From the NCBI RefSeq assembly GCF_001590925.1, contig NZ_BCTU01000007.1:245211-309210 (forward strand): 64,000 nt of DNA, given 5' to 3'. Shown one piece after another: positions 26,045 through 34,819 of this stretch (within the stretch, counting starts at the first letter, position 1; the number at the start of each line of letters is the position of its first letter). Origin of the DNA: Serratia plymuthica NBRC 102599. Lineage in GTDB: Bacteria; Pseudomonadota; Gammaproteobacteria; Enterobacterales; Enterobacteriaceae. The notes under the pieces are model-generated. The model did no database searches. It saw only the letters and a list, made by a program, of their open reading frames with translations, and was not told where the DNA came from. Position numbers and translations under genes: made by a program.

Positions 26045-27544
26045 ATGCCTGACAATACCCAAGCAGTGATGGACAGCGTTTCGCGTTTTCTCGATCGTCA
26101 ACACGGGCTGTATATCGACGGTCAATGGTGCGAGTCCAGCGCCGATGACCGGTTGGCGGTGTATAACCCCGCCGACGGGCAACAAATCTCCTCCACCGCC
26201 GATGCCAACGCGCAGGACGTAGCCCGTGCGGTGCAATCGGCCCATAAAGCCTTCACAACCGGAGCTTGGGCACAGCGCTTGCCGGCCGAACGCGAGCGTA
26301 TTTTGCTGCGTTATGCCGATCTGGTTGAACAACACGCCGAAGAGCTGGCCCAGTTGGAAACGCTGGAACAGGGCAAATCGATCAATATCGCCCGCGCCTT
26401 TGAAGTGGGCTGCACGCTGAACTGGATGCGCTATACCGCCGGGCTGGCCACCAAGATTGTCGGCCAGACCCTGGATGTGTCGATCCCGATGCCGCCGGGC
26501 GCGAAATATCAGGTTTATACCCGTAAAGAGCCGATTGGCGTGGTAGCCGGCATCGTGCCCTGGAACTTCCCGCTGATGATCGGCATGTGGAAGGTGATGC
26601 CAGCGCTGGCGGCGGGCTGTTCGATCGTGATCAAGCCGTCTGAAACCACCCCGCTGACGCTGCTGCGCATGGCCGAGCTGGCCACCGAGGCCGGCGTCCC
26701 GCCGGGCGTATTCAACGTGGTGACTGGCCGTGGCACCGGTTGCGGCAAGGCGCTGACCGAACACCCGCTGATCGCCAAAGTGAGCTTTACCGGCTCTACC
26801 CCGGTCGGTAAAAGCATCGCACGCAGCGCGGCGGATCGTCTGACGCGCGTCACGCTGGAGCTGGGCGGTAAAAACCCGGCCATCGTGCTGAAAGACGCGG
26901 ACCCGCAGCAGGTGATCGAAGGTCTGATGATGGGCAGTTTCCTCAACCAGGGCCAGGTGTGCGCCGCCAGTTCGCGGATTTACATCGAAGCGCCGATTTA
27001 CGACAGGCTGGTGGCCGGGTTCGAACAGGCGGTGAAATCGCTGTCGGTCGGGCCGGGCATGGACGCCACGGCACAGATAAACCCGCTGGTCTCACGCGAT
27101 CACCGCAATAAAGTGGCGGCCTATCTGGATGATGCCAGATCCAAGCACGCAGAGTTGATCAGCGGCGCTGCCGGGCCGGATGCGCAAGGATTTTACATCC
27201 CGCCGACGCTGGTGATTAATCCGGACGACAAGCTGAACCTGACGCGTGAAGAAGTGTTTGGCCCGGTGGTCAATTTGATCCGGGTAGCGGACGCCGAAGA
27301 GGCGCTGAGCAAGGCCAACGACACCGACTACGGCCTGACCGCCAGCCTGTGGACCACCAGCCTGCAACAGGTGATGGCTTTAACGCCGCGCATTCAGGCC
27401 GGCACGGTGTGGGTCAATACGCATACGTTGATCGACGCCAACATGCCGTTCGGCGGCTTCAAACAGTCCGGCAGCGGCCGCGATTTCGGCCCCGACTGGC
27501 TGGACGCCTATACCGAAACCAAATCGGTGTGCATTCGCTATTGA
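26045..27544 (+). CDS. feaB: Phenylacetaldehyde dehydrogenase FeaB
   Basis: 499 residues, same length class as E. coli FeaB and close to it over the whole length ([51 protein letters not shown]). The NAD-binding [14 protein letters not shown], the general base Glu in LELGGKNP (about residue 271) and the catalytic Cys in [12 protein letters not shown] (about 306) are present. It oxidises phenylacetaldehyde to phenylacetate, which in E. coli supports growth on phenylethylamine. AGGAGG lies four bases before the chosen ATG. It is convergent with feaR; no amine oxidase gene (tynA) is nearby. Confidence 0.95.
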   Translation: MPDNTQAVMDSVSRFLDRQHGLYIDGQWCESSADDRLAVYNPADGQQISSTADANAQDVARAVQSAHKAFTTGAWAQRLPAERERILLRYADLVEQHAEELAQLETLEQGKSINIARAFEVGCTLNWMRYTAGLATKIVGQTLDVSIPMPPGAKYQVYTRKEPIGVVAGIVPWNFPLMIGMWKVMPALAAGCSIVIKPSETTPLTLLRMAELATEAGVPPGVFNVVTGRGTGCGKALTEHPLIAKVSFTGSTPVGKSIARSAADRLTRVTLELGGKNPAIVLKDADPQQVIEGLMMGSFLNQGQVCAASSRIYIEAPIYDRLVAGFEQAVKSLSVGPGMDATAQINPLVSRDHRNKVAAYLDDARSKHAELISGAAGPDAQGFYIPPTLVINPDDKLNLTREEVFGPVVNLIRVADAEEALSKANDTDYGLTASLWTTSLQQVMALTPRIQAGTVWVNTHTLIDANMPFGGFKQSGSGRDFGPDWLDAYTETKSVCIRY

Positions 27545-27579
27545 GAATCGGCTAAATCATCAGGGCGCCGCCTGCGGCG

Positions 27580-28494
27580 CTACTGATACTGCTTGCGGTA
27601 CTCGCTCGGCGAGACGCCAAAGCGGGCTTTGAAGGCGGTAGAAAAGTGGCTGTGATCGGTAAAGCCCCAGTCATAGCCGACCGTGGCCAGTTTTTGCCGC
27701 CCCGGCGCGCTGCGCAAGGCTTGCGCGCACAGGTCCAGGCGGCGGTTCTTGATGTATTGGGCCACCACCAACCCCTGACGGGCGAACATCCGGTACAGGC
27801 TGCGTACCGAAACGCCAAGCTCCCCGGCAATCCACTCGGGCCGCAACTGCTCCGACTGAATATGCGTATCAATAAACGCCAGCGAACGGGCGAAGAGCTG
27901 CGGCTGCGCTTCGGAAACCGCATCACGGCCGATAAGCGCCGGGCGCAGCAACGTCGCCACCGCGTTCAGGATCGCCTCGCTCTCTGCGGCGCTCATCTGC
28001 GGGTTCTGCATGCTGCCCAATACCAACTGCCGGCTGAGCCGTACCACGCTGTTTTCCGCCTCAATCCGCCGTGCACACGGCAAGTCGGCAACGCCCAGAG
28101 GCTGTTCGATATAGCTGCGCGGCATCAGTAAGGAAATTTGGCGGGAGTCTTGTTGAAAGGTAAAGCTGCTGGGCCGTGCAGCGTCTATTAACGTGATGTC
28201 ACCGGTGGACAACACGGCCTGCCGGTCGCCTTGCTCCATCAATGCGCTGCCACGCAGTTGAAAAACGGTAAAAAAGTGCGAGCCGTCGCTGCGGGCAATC
28301 TCCTGCGGCGTGCGATACAGCCGGGTTTGGGCGGCATCCACTACGCTCAGGCGCAGCGCGTGCGCGCGAAACTCCTGTATCGCGCCGCTAAACCCCGGCC
28401 CCAGCGTCTTGGCGCAGAACCGGCCGCAGGCGGAATTGATTTTCCCCAACCACGCCTCAAATCCGGCGTCTCTGACCTGTGCGGAAATTGCCAT
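27580..28494 (-). CDS. feaR: Transcriptional regulator FeaR (AraC family)
   Basis: 304 residues, similar in size to E. coli FeaR. The N-terminal half is an AraC_binding_2 type sensor domain (FSGAIQEFRAHALRLSVVDA, LYRTPQEIARS, ISLLMPRSYIEQPLG). The C-terminal 100 residues are the double AraC HTH (WIAGELGVSVRSLYRMFARQG, GYDWGFTDHSHFSTAFKARFGVSPSEYRKQ). ATG 28494 has AAGGGG upstream; the longer ORF is rejected. It activates feaB (and tynA in E. coli) in response to aromatic aldehydes and amines. The convergent placement beside feaB supports the call. Confidence 0.92.
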   Translation of the reverse strand: MAISAQVRDAGFEAWLGKINSACGRFCAKTLGPGFSGAIQEFRAHALRLSVVDAAQTRLYRTPQEIARSDGSHFFTVFQLRGSALMEQGDRQAVLSTGDITLIDAARPSSFTFQQDSRQISLLMPRSYIEQPLGVADLPCARRIEAENSVVRLSRQLVLGSMQNPQMSAAESEAILNAVATLLRPALIGRDAVSEAQPQLFARSLAFIDTHIQSEQLRPEWIAGELGVSVRSLYRMFARQGLVVAQYIKNRRLDLCAQALRSAPGRQKLATVGYDWGFTDHSHFSTAFKARFGVSPSEYRKQYQ

Positions 28495-28637
28495 GATTTT
28501 CCCCTTCAAACACCTGCGATGAAACCGCGAGCGTTGCTGAACAGAAAATAAACATAACAATCCGATAACACACAATCAACGCCGGGACGGCGATCTGGCG
28601 CAGGGATCACAGATTGCCCATTTCGCCATGCATAAAT

Positions 28638-28660
28638 GAAAAACCCGGCCGCAGCCGGGT
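28638..28660 (-). terminator. Terminator of the DsbA-like gene
   Basis: Minus-strand hairpin ACCCGGC-TGCG-GCCGGGT followed by TTTTCATTT, 29 bases beyond the stop codon. Confidence 0.8.
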
Positions 28661-28688
28661 CGGTCAAAGTAAAGTTACCGGCGCACCG

Positions 28689-29327
28689 TTATGGCTGCGT
28701 ATCCAACAAATACCGGACCACGGCCGCGAACTCCTGCGCGTAGCCGTCGATGCTGGTACTCGCCATACCGGCGTTATCGATCTTGTATTTGCCGGAAACA
28801 TAAAACGACGGCGTCGCACGCACGTCCAGCGCCTTCACCGCCTCATTTTGCTTGGCGATCAGGCCTTTCACCAACAGGCTGTGGCGCGCATTTTCATAAG
28901 CGGCCGCATCCACGCCGGCGGCGCTGAACACCCGCTGGATATCCTCAACGCTGTTGATGGCGCGCTTCTTTTGCAGCTCGTCAAACAACGGCCCTTCAAT
29001 TTTATCCTCAATCCCCAGCACCATCGCCACCGACCAGGCCTCGGTCAGTTCGTTACCCAGCTTGCCCATCAGGCCAACGTGATACTTGGTCAGTTTACTG
29101 CCGGCAGGCAGCGCCTGGCTGACGGTGCTGCCAACATGGTAGGTGTCGGCAAACTGGTAACAGGGGCCGCAGTAGAAGGAGAAGAATTCCACCACCGCAG
29201 GGGCGGAGGCCACCGGTTTATCCAGGCGGGTATATTGATCGCCTTCGCGATAATCTGCCGCAGTGGCGGCAGGAAGCAATAACATCAGTAGCACAGCGGT
29301 GATCAATCGATTCATTTTAGCCAACAT
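28689..29327 (-). CDS. DsbA-like thiol:disulfide oxidoreductase with CGPC active site
   Basis: 212 residues with a Sec signal (MNRLITAVLLMLLLPAATAA). The thioredoxin fold follows the E. coli DsbA pattern (DYREGDQYTRLDKPVASAPAVVEFF, KYHVGLMGKLGNELTEAW, VKALDVRATPSFYVSGKYKI). The active site is Cys53-Gly-Pro-Cys56 (FYCGPCYQF) instead of CPHC. CGPC is the thioredoxin-type dipeptide, which usually lowers the redox potential, so it may serve specific partners rather than general folding. The cis-Pro loop is TP rather than VP. Start at 29327 with GGGAG upstream. No dedicated membrane partner (dsbI/dsbB type) is adjacent. Confidence 0.88.
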   Translation of the reverse strand: MLAKMNRLITAVLLMLLLPAATAADYREGDQYTRLDKPVASAPAVVEFFSFYCGPCYQFADTYHVGSTVSQALPAGSKLTKYHVGLMGKLGNELTEAWSVAMVLGIEDKIEGPLFDELQKKRAINSVEDIQRVFSAAGVDAAAYENARHSLLVKGLIAKQNEAVKALDVRATPSFYVSGKYKIDNAGMASTSIDGYAQEFAAVVRYLLDTQP

Positions 29328-29467
29328 AAATACTCCCGTTTCAGATTCGACTATTGTCCCTAACGACGGTGTTTATAATAAAATTATCGGTTCAAGGCCA
29401 GTTTTTATTACCTTCTGTATAGGGAGTTGACACACATCAAAATCAAAGCCTGAAAACCCGCGTTTCA

Positions 29468-29806
29468 TTGGTATTCTCCACCTCAATCACTATCCTTGAA
29501 AAAGGAGAGTGGAATGCAAAGAATCCCGCGACTGGAGCCGGCGATATAGAGGTAAAAATGACACTGATTAATAAAAACGTGGGTGAATATGACTTCACTG
29601 CGGAAAAGAAAGGAGGGATGATCACCGGAACTATCAGCGGCGAGTTTCCGGACAGCGACGCCAACCTTCCTCTTCTGCCCTTCTCCGGCACCTTTTCAGC
29701 GCCTTCTGTCGCGGGAGCGATTGCGGACATTACGCGACAGTTCCCTGACATAGAACCCGCGATCGTCGATTTACTGCAAGAAGAGATGCTCAAGGCTGGG
29801 TTTTAG
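29468..29806 (+). CDS. Hypothetical small protein, start uncertain, possibly a remnant
   Basis: 112 codons from a TTG, with the frame open further upstream to 29423. Composition is protein-like, with alternating hydrophobic residues suggesting beta-strands (GEYDFTAEKKGGMITGTISG). A helical end follows (IEPAIVDLLQEEMLKAGF). No ATG gives the full length. ATG 29558 with AGAGGT upstream gives 82 residues. A strong ribosome binding site at 29504-29508 serves an ATG in a different frame (29514) that stops after 11 codons. This may be a 3' fragment of a larger gene or a frameshifted one. No family recognised. Confidence 0.4.
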   Translation: MVFSTSITILEKGEWNAKNPATGAGDIEVKMTLINKNVGEYDFTAEKKGGMITGTISGEFPDSDANLPLLPFSGTFSAPSVAGAIADITRQFPDIEPAIVDLLQEEMLKAGF

Positions 29807-29952
29807 CCCGTATTATCTCAGTCAGCCGACACCCCCCGATTAGAATAATCTTACTTACGGAATCTTTTCGGTTTGCCTACTCTTTCCATATTGCTAACCT
29901 CCGCGTCGGAAGATAATACTAGCCACCTCGATTTAGTGACAAAGGTTATATT

Positions 29953-30099
29953 ATGCGTCGTATTCTGATGTTCATCAGCGCAGTGACTATTAGCGCAATG
30001 CTGGCCGGCTGTTTATTCCCACCTCCTGGTGGCGGTGGTGGCGGCGGCGGGCGCGGTGGCCCAGGCGGGCCCGGTTATCACTTTAACGCACCGCGCTAA
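29953..30099 (+). CDS. Glycine-rich mini-lipoprotein (48 residues)
   Basis: MRRILMFISAVTISAMLAGC is a complete lipoprotein signal with lipobox LAGC. The mature peptide is only about 29 residues: a short Pro stretch, eight glycines in a row, then GGPGGPGYHFNAPR. It lacks acidic residues. A hairpin follows, then a second small secreted basic protein gene. It is too short for routine ORF calling. Similar Gly-rich mini-lipoproteins occur in enterobacteria without known function. Confidence 0.7.
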   Translation: MRRILMFISAVTISAMLAGCLFPPPGGGGGGGGRGGPGGPGYHFNAPR

Positions 30100-30104
30100 A
30101 TAAC

Positions 30105-30124
30105 AGCCCCTTTAATAAGGGGCT
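30105..30124 (+). terminator. Hairpin after the mini-lipoprotein gene
   Basis: AGCCCCTT-TAAT-AAGGGGCT, an 8-bp perfect stem directly after the stop, followed by an AT-rich stretch without a pure T-run. It may act as a partial terminator before the next small gene. Confidence 0.6.
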
Positions 30125-30161
30125 TAATAAAAATATATTTATCAGAACTCAGGATGTAATA

Positions 30162-30410
30162 ATGAAAAAACTGATGCTTATCCTCACCGCCGTGATGGCG
30201 TTAAATAGCGTACAGGTCTTCGCGGCGCCGCCGGTAAATGAATCTAATGAAAAACCGATAATTCATCAGAATAATAAAAAACCGCATGACAATAAAATGC
30301 CGCCAAAGCCGCATCACAATAAAAAACCGCTCAGGAAAACGTACAAACCAGCGCCGGAAAAACGCGCGCCAGAGGTTCGCCCCGAGCGCAGCCATGGTGC
30401 CGGTTATTGA
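30162..30410 (+). CDS. Small secreted basic His/Lys/Pro-rich protein
   Basis: 82 residues. MKKLMLILTAVMALNSVQVFA is a Sec signal. The mature 61 residues are highly basic and rich in Pro, Lys, His and Asn with short quasi-repeats (NKKPHDNK, PPKPHHNKKP), likely unstructured in the periplasm. The composition could suit metal or polyanion binding, but that is a guess. It lies 63 bases after the mini-lipoprotein gene in the same direction. Confidence 0.65.
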   Translation: MKKLMLILTAVMALNSVQVFAAPPVNESNEKPIIHQNNKKPHDNKMPPKPHHNKKPLRKTYKPAPEKRAPEVRPERSHGAGY

Positions 30411-30523
30411 ATCTGCAGTCACCCAAACAGCGGACAAAAAACACCGCAAGGTGATCAGGTGGGCGTAGCATGCAGCGCCCCGACGAAGGGAACAAAGCCT
30501 ACCAGGGCTGGACAGGCGAAAAG

Positions 30524-30549
30524 GCTGCGTCAGCGGTGGCTGACGCAGC
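30524..30549. terminator. Hairpin after the YncE-like gene
   Basis: A 10-bp stem GCTGCGTCAG/CTGACGCAGC with a 6-base loop, 10 bases past the stop of the minus-strand gene. No clear T-run. Confidence 0.55.
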
Positions 30550-30558
30550 GCGGTAACC

Positions 30559-31791
30559 TTAGTTTTTGTGCAGTTGAATGCGCACTACGCTTTCCGGTTT
30601 GCCGGCCTTGGTGCTCGCACCGTCATTTTTCACCGTCACGAACAGCACATTATTGCGCATATCCAACGCCAGGCTGTTAGGGTGCGGTGGCAGCGCCACG
30701 GTTTGCAAGCGCTTGAGGGTGTTCGAATCAAACACCGTCAAGGTGCCCGCTCCCTGCTCGACGCGGATCCCATTACGGTTGGCAACGTACAGACGTTGGT
30801 TGCCGTCGTCCAACAGCAGGCCGATCGGCACTTCATCCGTCAGTTCGCTGGCCAGCACCTTTCCGCTGTCCGCATCCAGAGCAAATACCCGGTGCCCGCT
30901 GCTGCGCTTGGCATAGTCGTGCCCCAGATGAGTGTTGCGGTAGTCGTCACGATCGATCCCCTGATCCACCCCTAACAAACGGTTATTCTTGCCGTCATAC
31001 ACCAGGTTCAGCAATTGATCCGCCTGGATCTCTTTCGTCGAGGTGATTGCCAGCGTATCGGCATTCAGGGTGATCAACTGCCCCTGCATGTTGGAGACAA
31101 ATACCCGTCGTCCTTTCTCGTCAAGCGTGATGCCCACCGCGTTATAGCCAAAACCGGGAATGATTTTTTCCAGCTTGTTATTGCGGGTGTCGACCACAAA
31201 CAGCACGCTATCCACGCCAAACCCCAGCCCCGGCAGGAACAGGCGACCGGTCTGCGCGTCATATTTCACCTCGCGGATCCGGTACTGGTAATCCTCGGTG
31301 ATCTTGAAGCGCTTAAGCTCCTTGAGCAGGAACTCCAGCCGTTTGCCGCTGATGCCCGCCTGTTTGTAAGTCTGCTCAAGCATCGTCTTTTCGGTCACCG
31401 GGATGCTGCTCAGCGCACGGTTGGTCTGAGTATCCACTACGCCGACCGAACCGTTGAAGCCCTGCGTCAGATACAACCGTTTACCGGCATCATCCAGCGC
31501 CACGCCAAACCCCTTAACCTGCAGAGGGATCTCCGCCTGCACCGCCAGCGTTGCCGGATCCAGGCGCAGCACGCGAGAACGCGCCTCTTCCTTCCAGTCC
31601 GGCGCGCTGACGAACAGCGACTGCTGGCTCGGGCTGTAGGCCATCTCCACCAGCGCAGACGACAACGCCTGACGCTGGATATCCTCTGGTTTGATCCCGG
31701 CATCGCGGGCCTGTGCCGCACCGGCCACCACCAACGAGGTTGCAATCAACAGCGACAGTAAGGCGCGGGGTGTTCCTATTGTTCCAGACAT
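30559..31791 (-). CDS. YncE-like periplasmic beta-propeller protein in the siderophore operon
   Basis: 410 residues. The signal peptide ends near AGAAQARDAG. The mature protein shows YncE/YVTN-type blade repeats: VLRLDPATLAVQAEIPLQ, LYLTQGFNGSVGVVDTQTN, VDSVLFVVDTRNNKLEKII, RVFVSNMQGQLITLNADT, NRLLGVDQGIDRDDYRNTHL, LYVANRNGIRVEQGAGTLTV. In E. coli yncE neighbours the TonB-receptor gene yncD; here the propeller is third in a run receptor, C-T-C NRPS, propeller. A role in handling or releasing the iron-siderophore in the periplasm is an inference. AAGGAG lies 9 bases before the start. Confidence 0.8.
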   Translation of the reverse strand: MSGTIGTPRALLSLLIATSLVVAGAAQARDAGIKPEDIQRQALSSALVEMAYSPSQQSLFVSAPDWKEEARSRVLRLDPATLAVQAEIPLQVKGFGVALDDAGKRLYLTQGFNGSVGVVDTQTNRALSSIPVTEKTMLEQTYKQAGISGKRLEFLLKELKRFKITEDYQYRIREVKYDAQTGRLFLPGLGFGVDSVLFVVDTRNNKLEKIIPGFGYNAVGITLDEKGRRVFVSNMQGQLITLNADTLAITSTKEIQADQLLNLVYDGKNNRLLGVDQGIDRDDYRNTHLGHDYAKRSSGHRVFALDADSGKVLASELTDEVPIGLLLDDGNQRLYVANRNGIRVEQGAGTLTVFDSNTLKRLQTVALPPHPNSLALDMRNNVLFVTVKNDGASTKAGKPESVVRIQLHKN

Positions 31792-31836
31792 CCGTTTATC
31801 TCCTTGAAATAATAAAGCCCGTTAGGGTGAACAACG

Positions 31837-34761
31837 TCATTCCTGCGGCGCCGGCGACAGGGCCGACAGCGGGATGTCCCCGCCAGCGTGCTGCGCAAAA
31901 TGTGAGAACACGTGCTGAATGGTGCCGGCGATCAACCCCGCTTGCTGAGCGGTGTAGTGATCGGTGCGGTAGGTCATCATCACGCGCAGGGATTTCACGC
32001 CGTCGAGGTTTTCCTCCATCACCTCAAACTGCAGGCCAAGTAGCGATTCGGTTTTTTCCGGCTCTACCTGGCGGTACGCCACCGTACTGCCGTCTTGCAG
32101 AGTGAATTCCCCGTTCAGCTTGATGCGGCTGTGGATCTGAATGAACACTTCGAACATGTGATTCTTGCGATCGGCGTGCGCGCCAAACAGCCCCTCTTCC
32201 ACCAGATCGATCGGGATATCGGTGTAAGGCATCGAGCCGTTGATGGTGTTTTTGACCTGGTCGATCAGCCCCGCCAGCGTCAGCGAATCAGCGAAACGCA
32301 CCCGGTGCACGACCACGGTGGTGAAGTAGCCGACGGTGTCGAAGAATTCGGCGTCGTTACGGCCGGAGGTCGAGGTGCCCACCAGCAGGTCCGCTGGGCC
32401 GCCAAGCAGGCGCAGGGCGGTGGTAATGCCGGCGTAGACCACGTTGAACAGCGAAGCGTTGTTCTTTCTGGCCTGCGCGTACAGCCCATCCGCCACCGCC
32501 GGATCGACGTCGAACTCCAGCCACCCGCCGTTGACGTCGGCCTCTGCCGGTACCGCAGGATGGTGTGAAGGCGCCTGCTGGAACAAAGGTTGGCCGACCG
32601 GTGCATCGCGCAGGTTATCGAGCCAGTAATCCAGGTGTTTTTGCCTGACGCCGCTCGCCTGCTGCTGCCGGGCGAAGGCATAAAATTGCGGCACCTCGGT
32701 TTTCCACGTCGGCGGCAGCCCCGCCACACGATAGCGGTAGGCTATGCCCAGCTCTTCCATCATCAGGTTCAGCGACCACTCGTCCAGCACCACATGGTGG
32801 AACAGCAGCGAGAGCAACTGCCGGCCCGTTGCCGCGTCGCGCAGGAAGGTGGCGCGCAGTGGCAGCTCGGTGGCCAGGTTAAAGCGGTGTTCACCGGCTT
32901 TGGCCAGCATTTCGCTCGCGTCACCGGCCGGGGTTTCATGGGAGAAACGGAACCAGGCATAGTCCGGCAGCTCAACGGCCGGCACCACCTGCTGACGCAC
33001 CTCGCCTTGCTGCTCGATAAACAGCGAACGCAGTACGCTGTGGCGCACCATCACGTCAATAAACGCCTGGCGCAACGCCCCTTCATCCACAGGATCGAGG
33101 AAACTGATGGCGAACGGCAGGTTGAAGATTTCATCATGACCAAAAGCTTCGTAAACCTTCCACAAAGAGTGCTGCGCCAGTGACAGCGGCGCCTGTACCG
33201 CTTCGCCCTGATCCTGAGTGACCCGCTCCGCCACCGGGGCCGCAGCCGCCTGCCGTTTCGCGTAAACCGACAAGCCGCGAGCGGTGGCGTGGCTGAACAG
33301 ATCGTTAATGTTAAGCTCGATGCGGTGCAGGCTAAGCAGCCGACCGATGACGCGGGTCGCCACCAGCGAATGCCCGCCGCGATCGAAGAAATCTTCATCG
33401 AGGGTCATCTCCGGCGCGGCCAGCGCGTCGCGGAACTCCGCCAGAATCAGCTGAGCGATCTCTTCATTTACCCTGTCGTCCACCACAGTGCCGCCGTTGT
33501 CCGGCGACATAGACCGTTCACTGGCAGGAAGCAGCGCCGCCGTTATCCTCTGCCCGGCAAGAGAAGCGACAAACTGCTCCAGCAGGAAAGGGGCGGCATG
33601 CGGGGTTAACCTTGGGTCCGCAACCAACTCCAGCAGCACCGAGTCGGGATCCGGCAGGCTGAGGGCCAGCACCAGTTCAAAGGGGGTATGCAGCGGCGGC
33701 AGCAGCAGGCGCTCGGCACTCACGCCATCGAGCTGCAAAGCCACCGACGGATCCGCCAGCCAGGTCACCAGCAGTTGGGCCAGGTCTGGGTTCGGCTCTT
33801 CCGCCGTTTGTTGCGCCAACAGCCTGTTCAATGGCTCAGGGTCATGGTGTTGTAAAGTCAGGCGCTTCAAGCGGGCGGTGTCCGTCCAGCTCTCCAGGCC
33901 GATAGCCTCTTGCGCATCCCCTTGTGGCACGCACAGTTGCAGCGGCTGCCCGCCGGCCTGAGCGGAGATAAAGCCGGCGAAGCGAACGGCAACCGCCGCC
34001 AACAGCTGCGCCGGGTTTTCGGCGGCGGGTAACATCCTGCGCGCAACGCGGGTCACGATGCGTACACCGGCCTGCGCCAGAATGCCATCTTGCCGCACGG
34101 CCGGACGATAATCCCGCAGCGCAGCCGCATGGCGCGGCCACGGCAGCGCCAGAGCGGTACTTTCCGGCAATCGCGCATTTACCCCCTGCGGCGGCAGGGC
34201 AGCATACATCGGTGCCGGCTCCTGCCCGTTGTACAGTGCCGACAACCGGGTCAATAAGTGCCGGCATGACAGCGTTTCGGCCAAAATATCGTGCGCAATC
34301 ACGCCCAACACGGCGTTTGCGCCCGTGAACACCAAAAAGCGCAACGGCGCTTCCCGTGCCAGTTCGAGCGGTGTGGCCTGCGCCTGCAACAAACGGCTGA
34401 CCACCTGTTCCTCGCTCGTCACCGGCTGAATCTCCACCGGGTTCAGCCGCGCATTGCCGCGCAGCTTGCGCAAACCTAGCTCATCATCGAAATCATAGCG
34501 GACGTCCAGCTCCGGCATCTGCCGCGTAAGGGCCTCCAGCGCGCTGGCCAACCTGCCGATATCCGGCTCACCGCCCAACCGCCACGCCATCGCCTGTTGG
34601 CTGCCGCCGTCTCCCCGCTGCTGGTGGGTGAACCACGCCAGCTCTTCCGCCTCGCTCAAAGGCTGCGAGGCATCCGCCGCCTGCTCGCCCAGCGTCTTGA
34701 ACGCCAGATCCAGACGCTGGGCCTCGTCGTCGCTCAGAATATTGTCAAAATAACCGCTCAC
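31837..34761 (-). CDS. NRPS C*-T-C protein, equivalent to the C1-PCP-C2 part of VibF
   Basis: 974 residues from GTG 34761 (AAGGAG 8 bases upstream). The extra 73 codons back to 34980 run through a repeat element and are noncoding. Residues 1-410 form a condensation-like domain with a broken motif (AHDILAE instead of HHxxxDG). About 425-495 is a carrier domain with an intact FFDRGGHSL serine (about residue 461). About 515-970 is a condensation domain with HHVVLDEWS. V. cholerae VibF ends in C1-PCP-C2, with C1 dispensable as I recall, so this protein is its counterpart. It would hold the DHB-oxazoline thioester and transfer it to a polyamine amine. It probably corresponds to one of the schF genes of serratiochelin; which one is not certain. 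Confidence 0.8.
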   Translation of the reverse strand: MSGYFDNILSDDEAQRLDLAFKTLGEQAADASQPLSEAEELAWFTHQQRGDGGSQQAMAWRLGGEPDIGRLASALEALTRQMPELDVRYDFDDELGLRKLRGNARLNPVEIQPVTSEEQVVSRLLQAQATPLELAREAPLRFLVFTGANAVLGVIAHDILAETLSCRHLLTRLSALYNGQEPAPMYAALPPQGVNARLPESTALALPWPRHAAALRDYRPAVRQDGILAQAGVRIVTRVARRMLPAAENPAQLLAAVAVRFAGFISAQAGGQPLQLCVPQGDAQEAIGLESWTDTARLKRLTLQHHDPEPLNRLLAQQTAEEPNPDLAQLLVTWLADPSVALQLDGVSAERLLLPPLHTPFELVLALSLPDPDSVLLELVADPRLTPHAAPFLLEQFVASLAGQRITAALLPASERSMSPDNGGTVVDDRVNEEIAQLILAEFRDALAAPEMTLDEDFFDRGGHSLVATRVIGRLLSLHRIELNINDLFSHATARGLSVYAKRQAAAAPVAERVTQDQGEAVQAPLSLAQHSLWKVYEAFGHDEIFNLPFAISFLDPVDEGALRQAFIDVMVRHSVLRSLFIEQQGEVRQQVVPAVELPDYAWFRFSHETPAGDASEMLAKAGEHRFNLATELPLRATFLRDAATGRQLLSLLFHHVVLDEWSLNLMMEELGIAYRYRVAGLPPTWKTEVPQFYAFARQQQASGVRQKHLDYWLDNLRDAPVGQPLFQQAPSHHPAVPAEADVNGGWLEFDVDPAVADGLYAQARKNNASLFNVVYAGITTALRLLGGPADLLVGTSTSGRNDAEFFDTVGYFTTVVVHRVRFADSLTLAGLIDQVKNTINGSMPYTDIPIDLVEEGLFGAHADRKNHMFEVFIQIHSRIKLNGEFTLQDGSTVAYRQVEPEKTESLLGLQFEVMEENLDGVKSLRVMMTYRTDHYTAQQAGLIAGTIQHVFSHFAQHAGGDIPLSALSPAPQE

Positions 34762-34819
34762 TGCTCTATCTCCTTGTGTCCGGTCGCACCGGAACGTCGG
34801 GGAACGCTTGTCACGAAAA

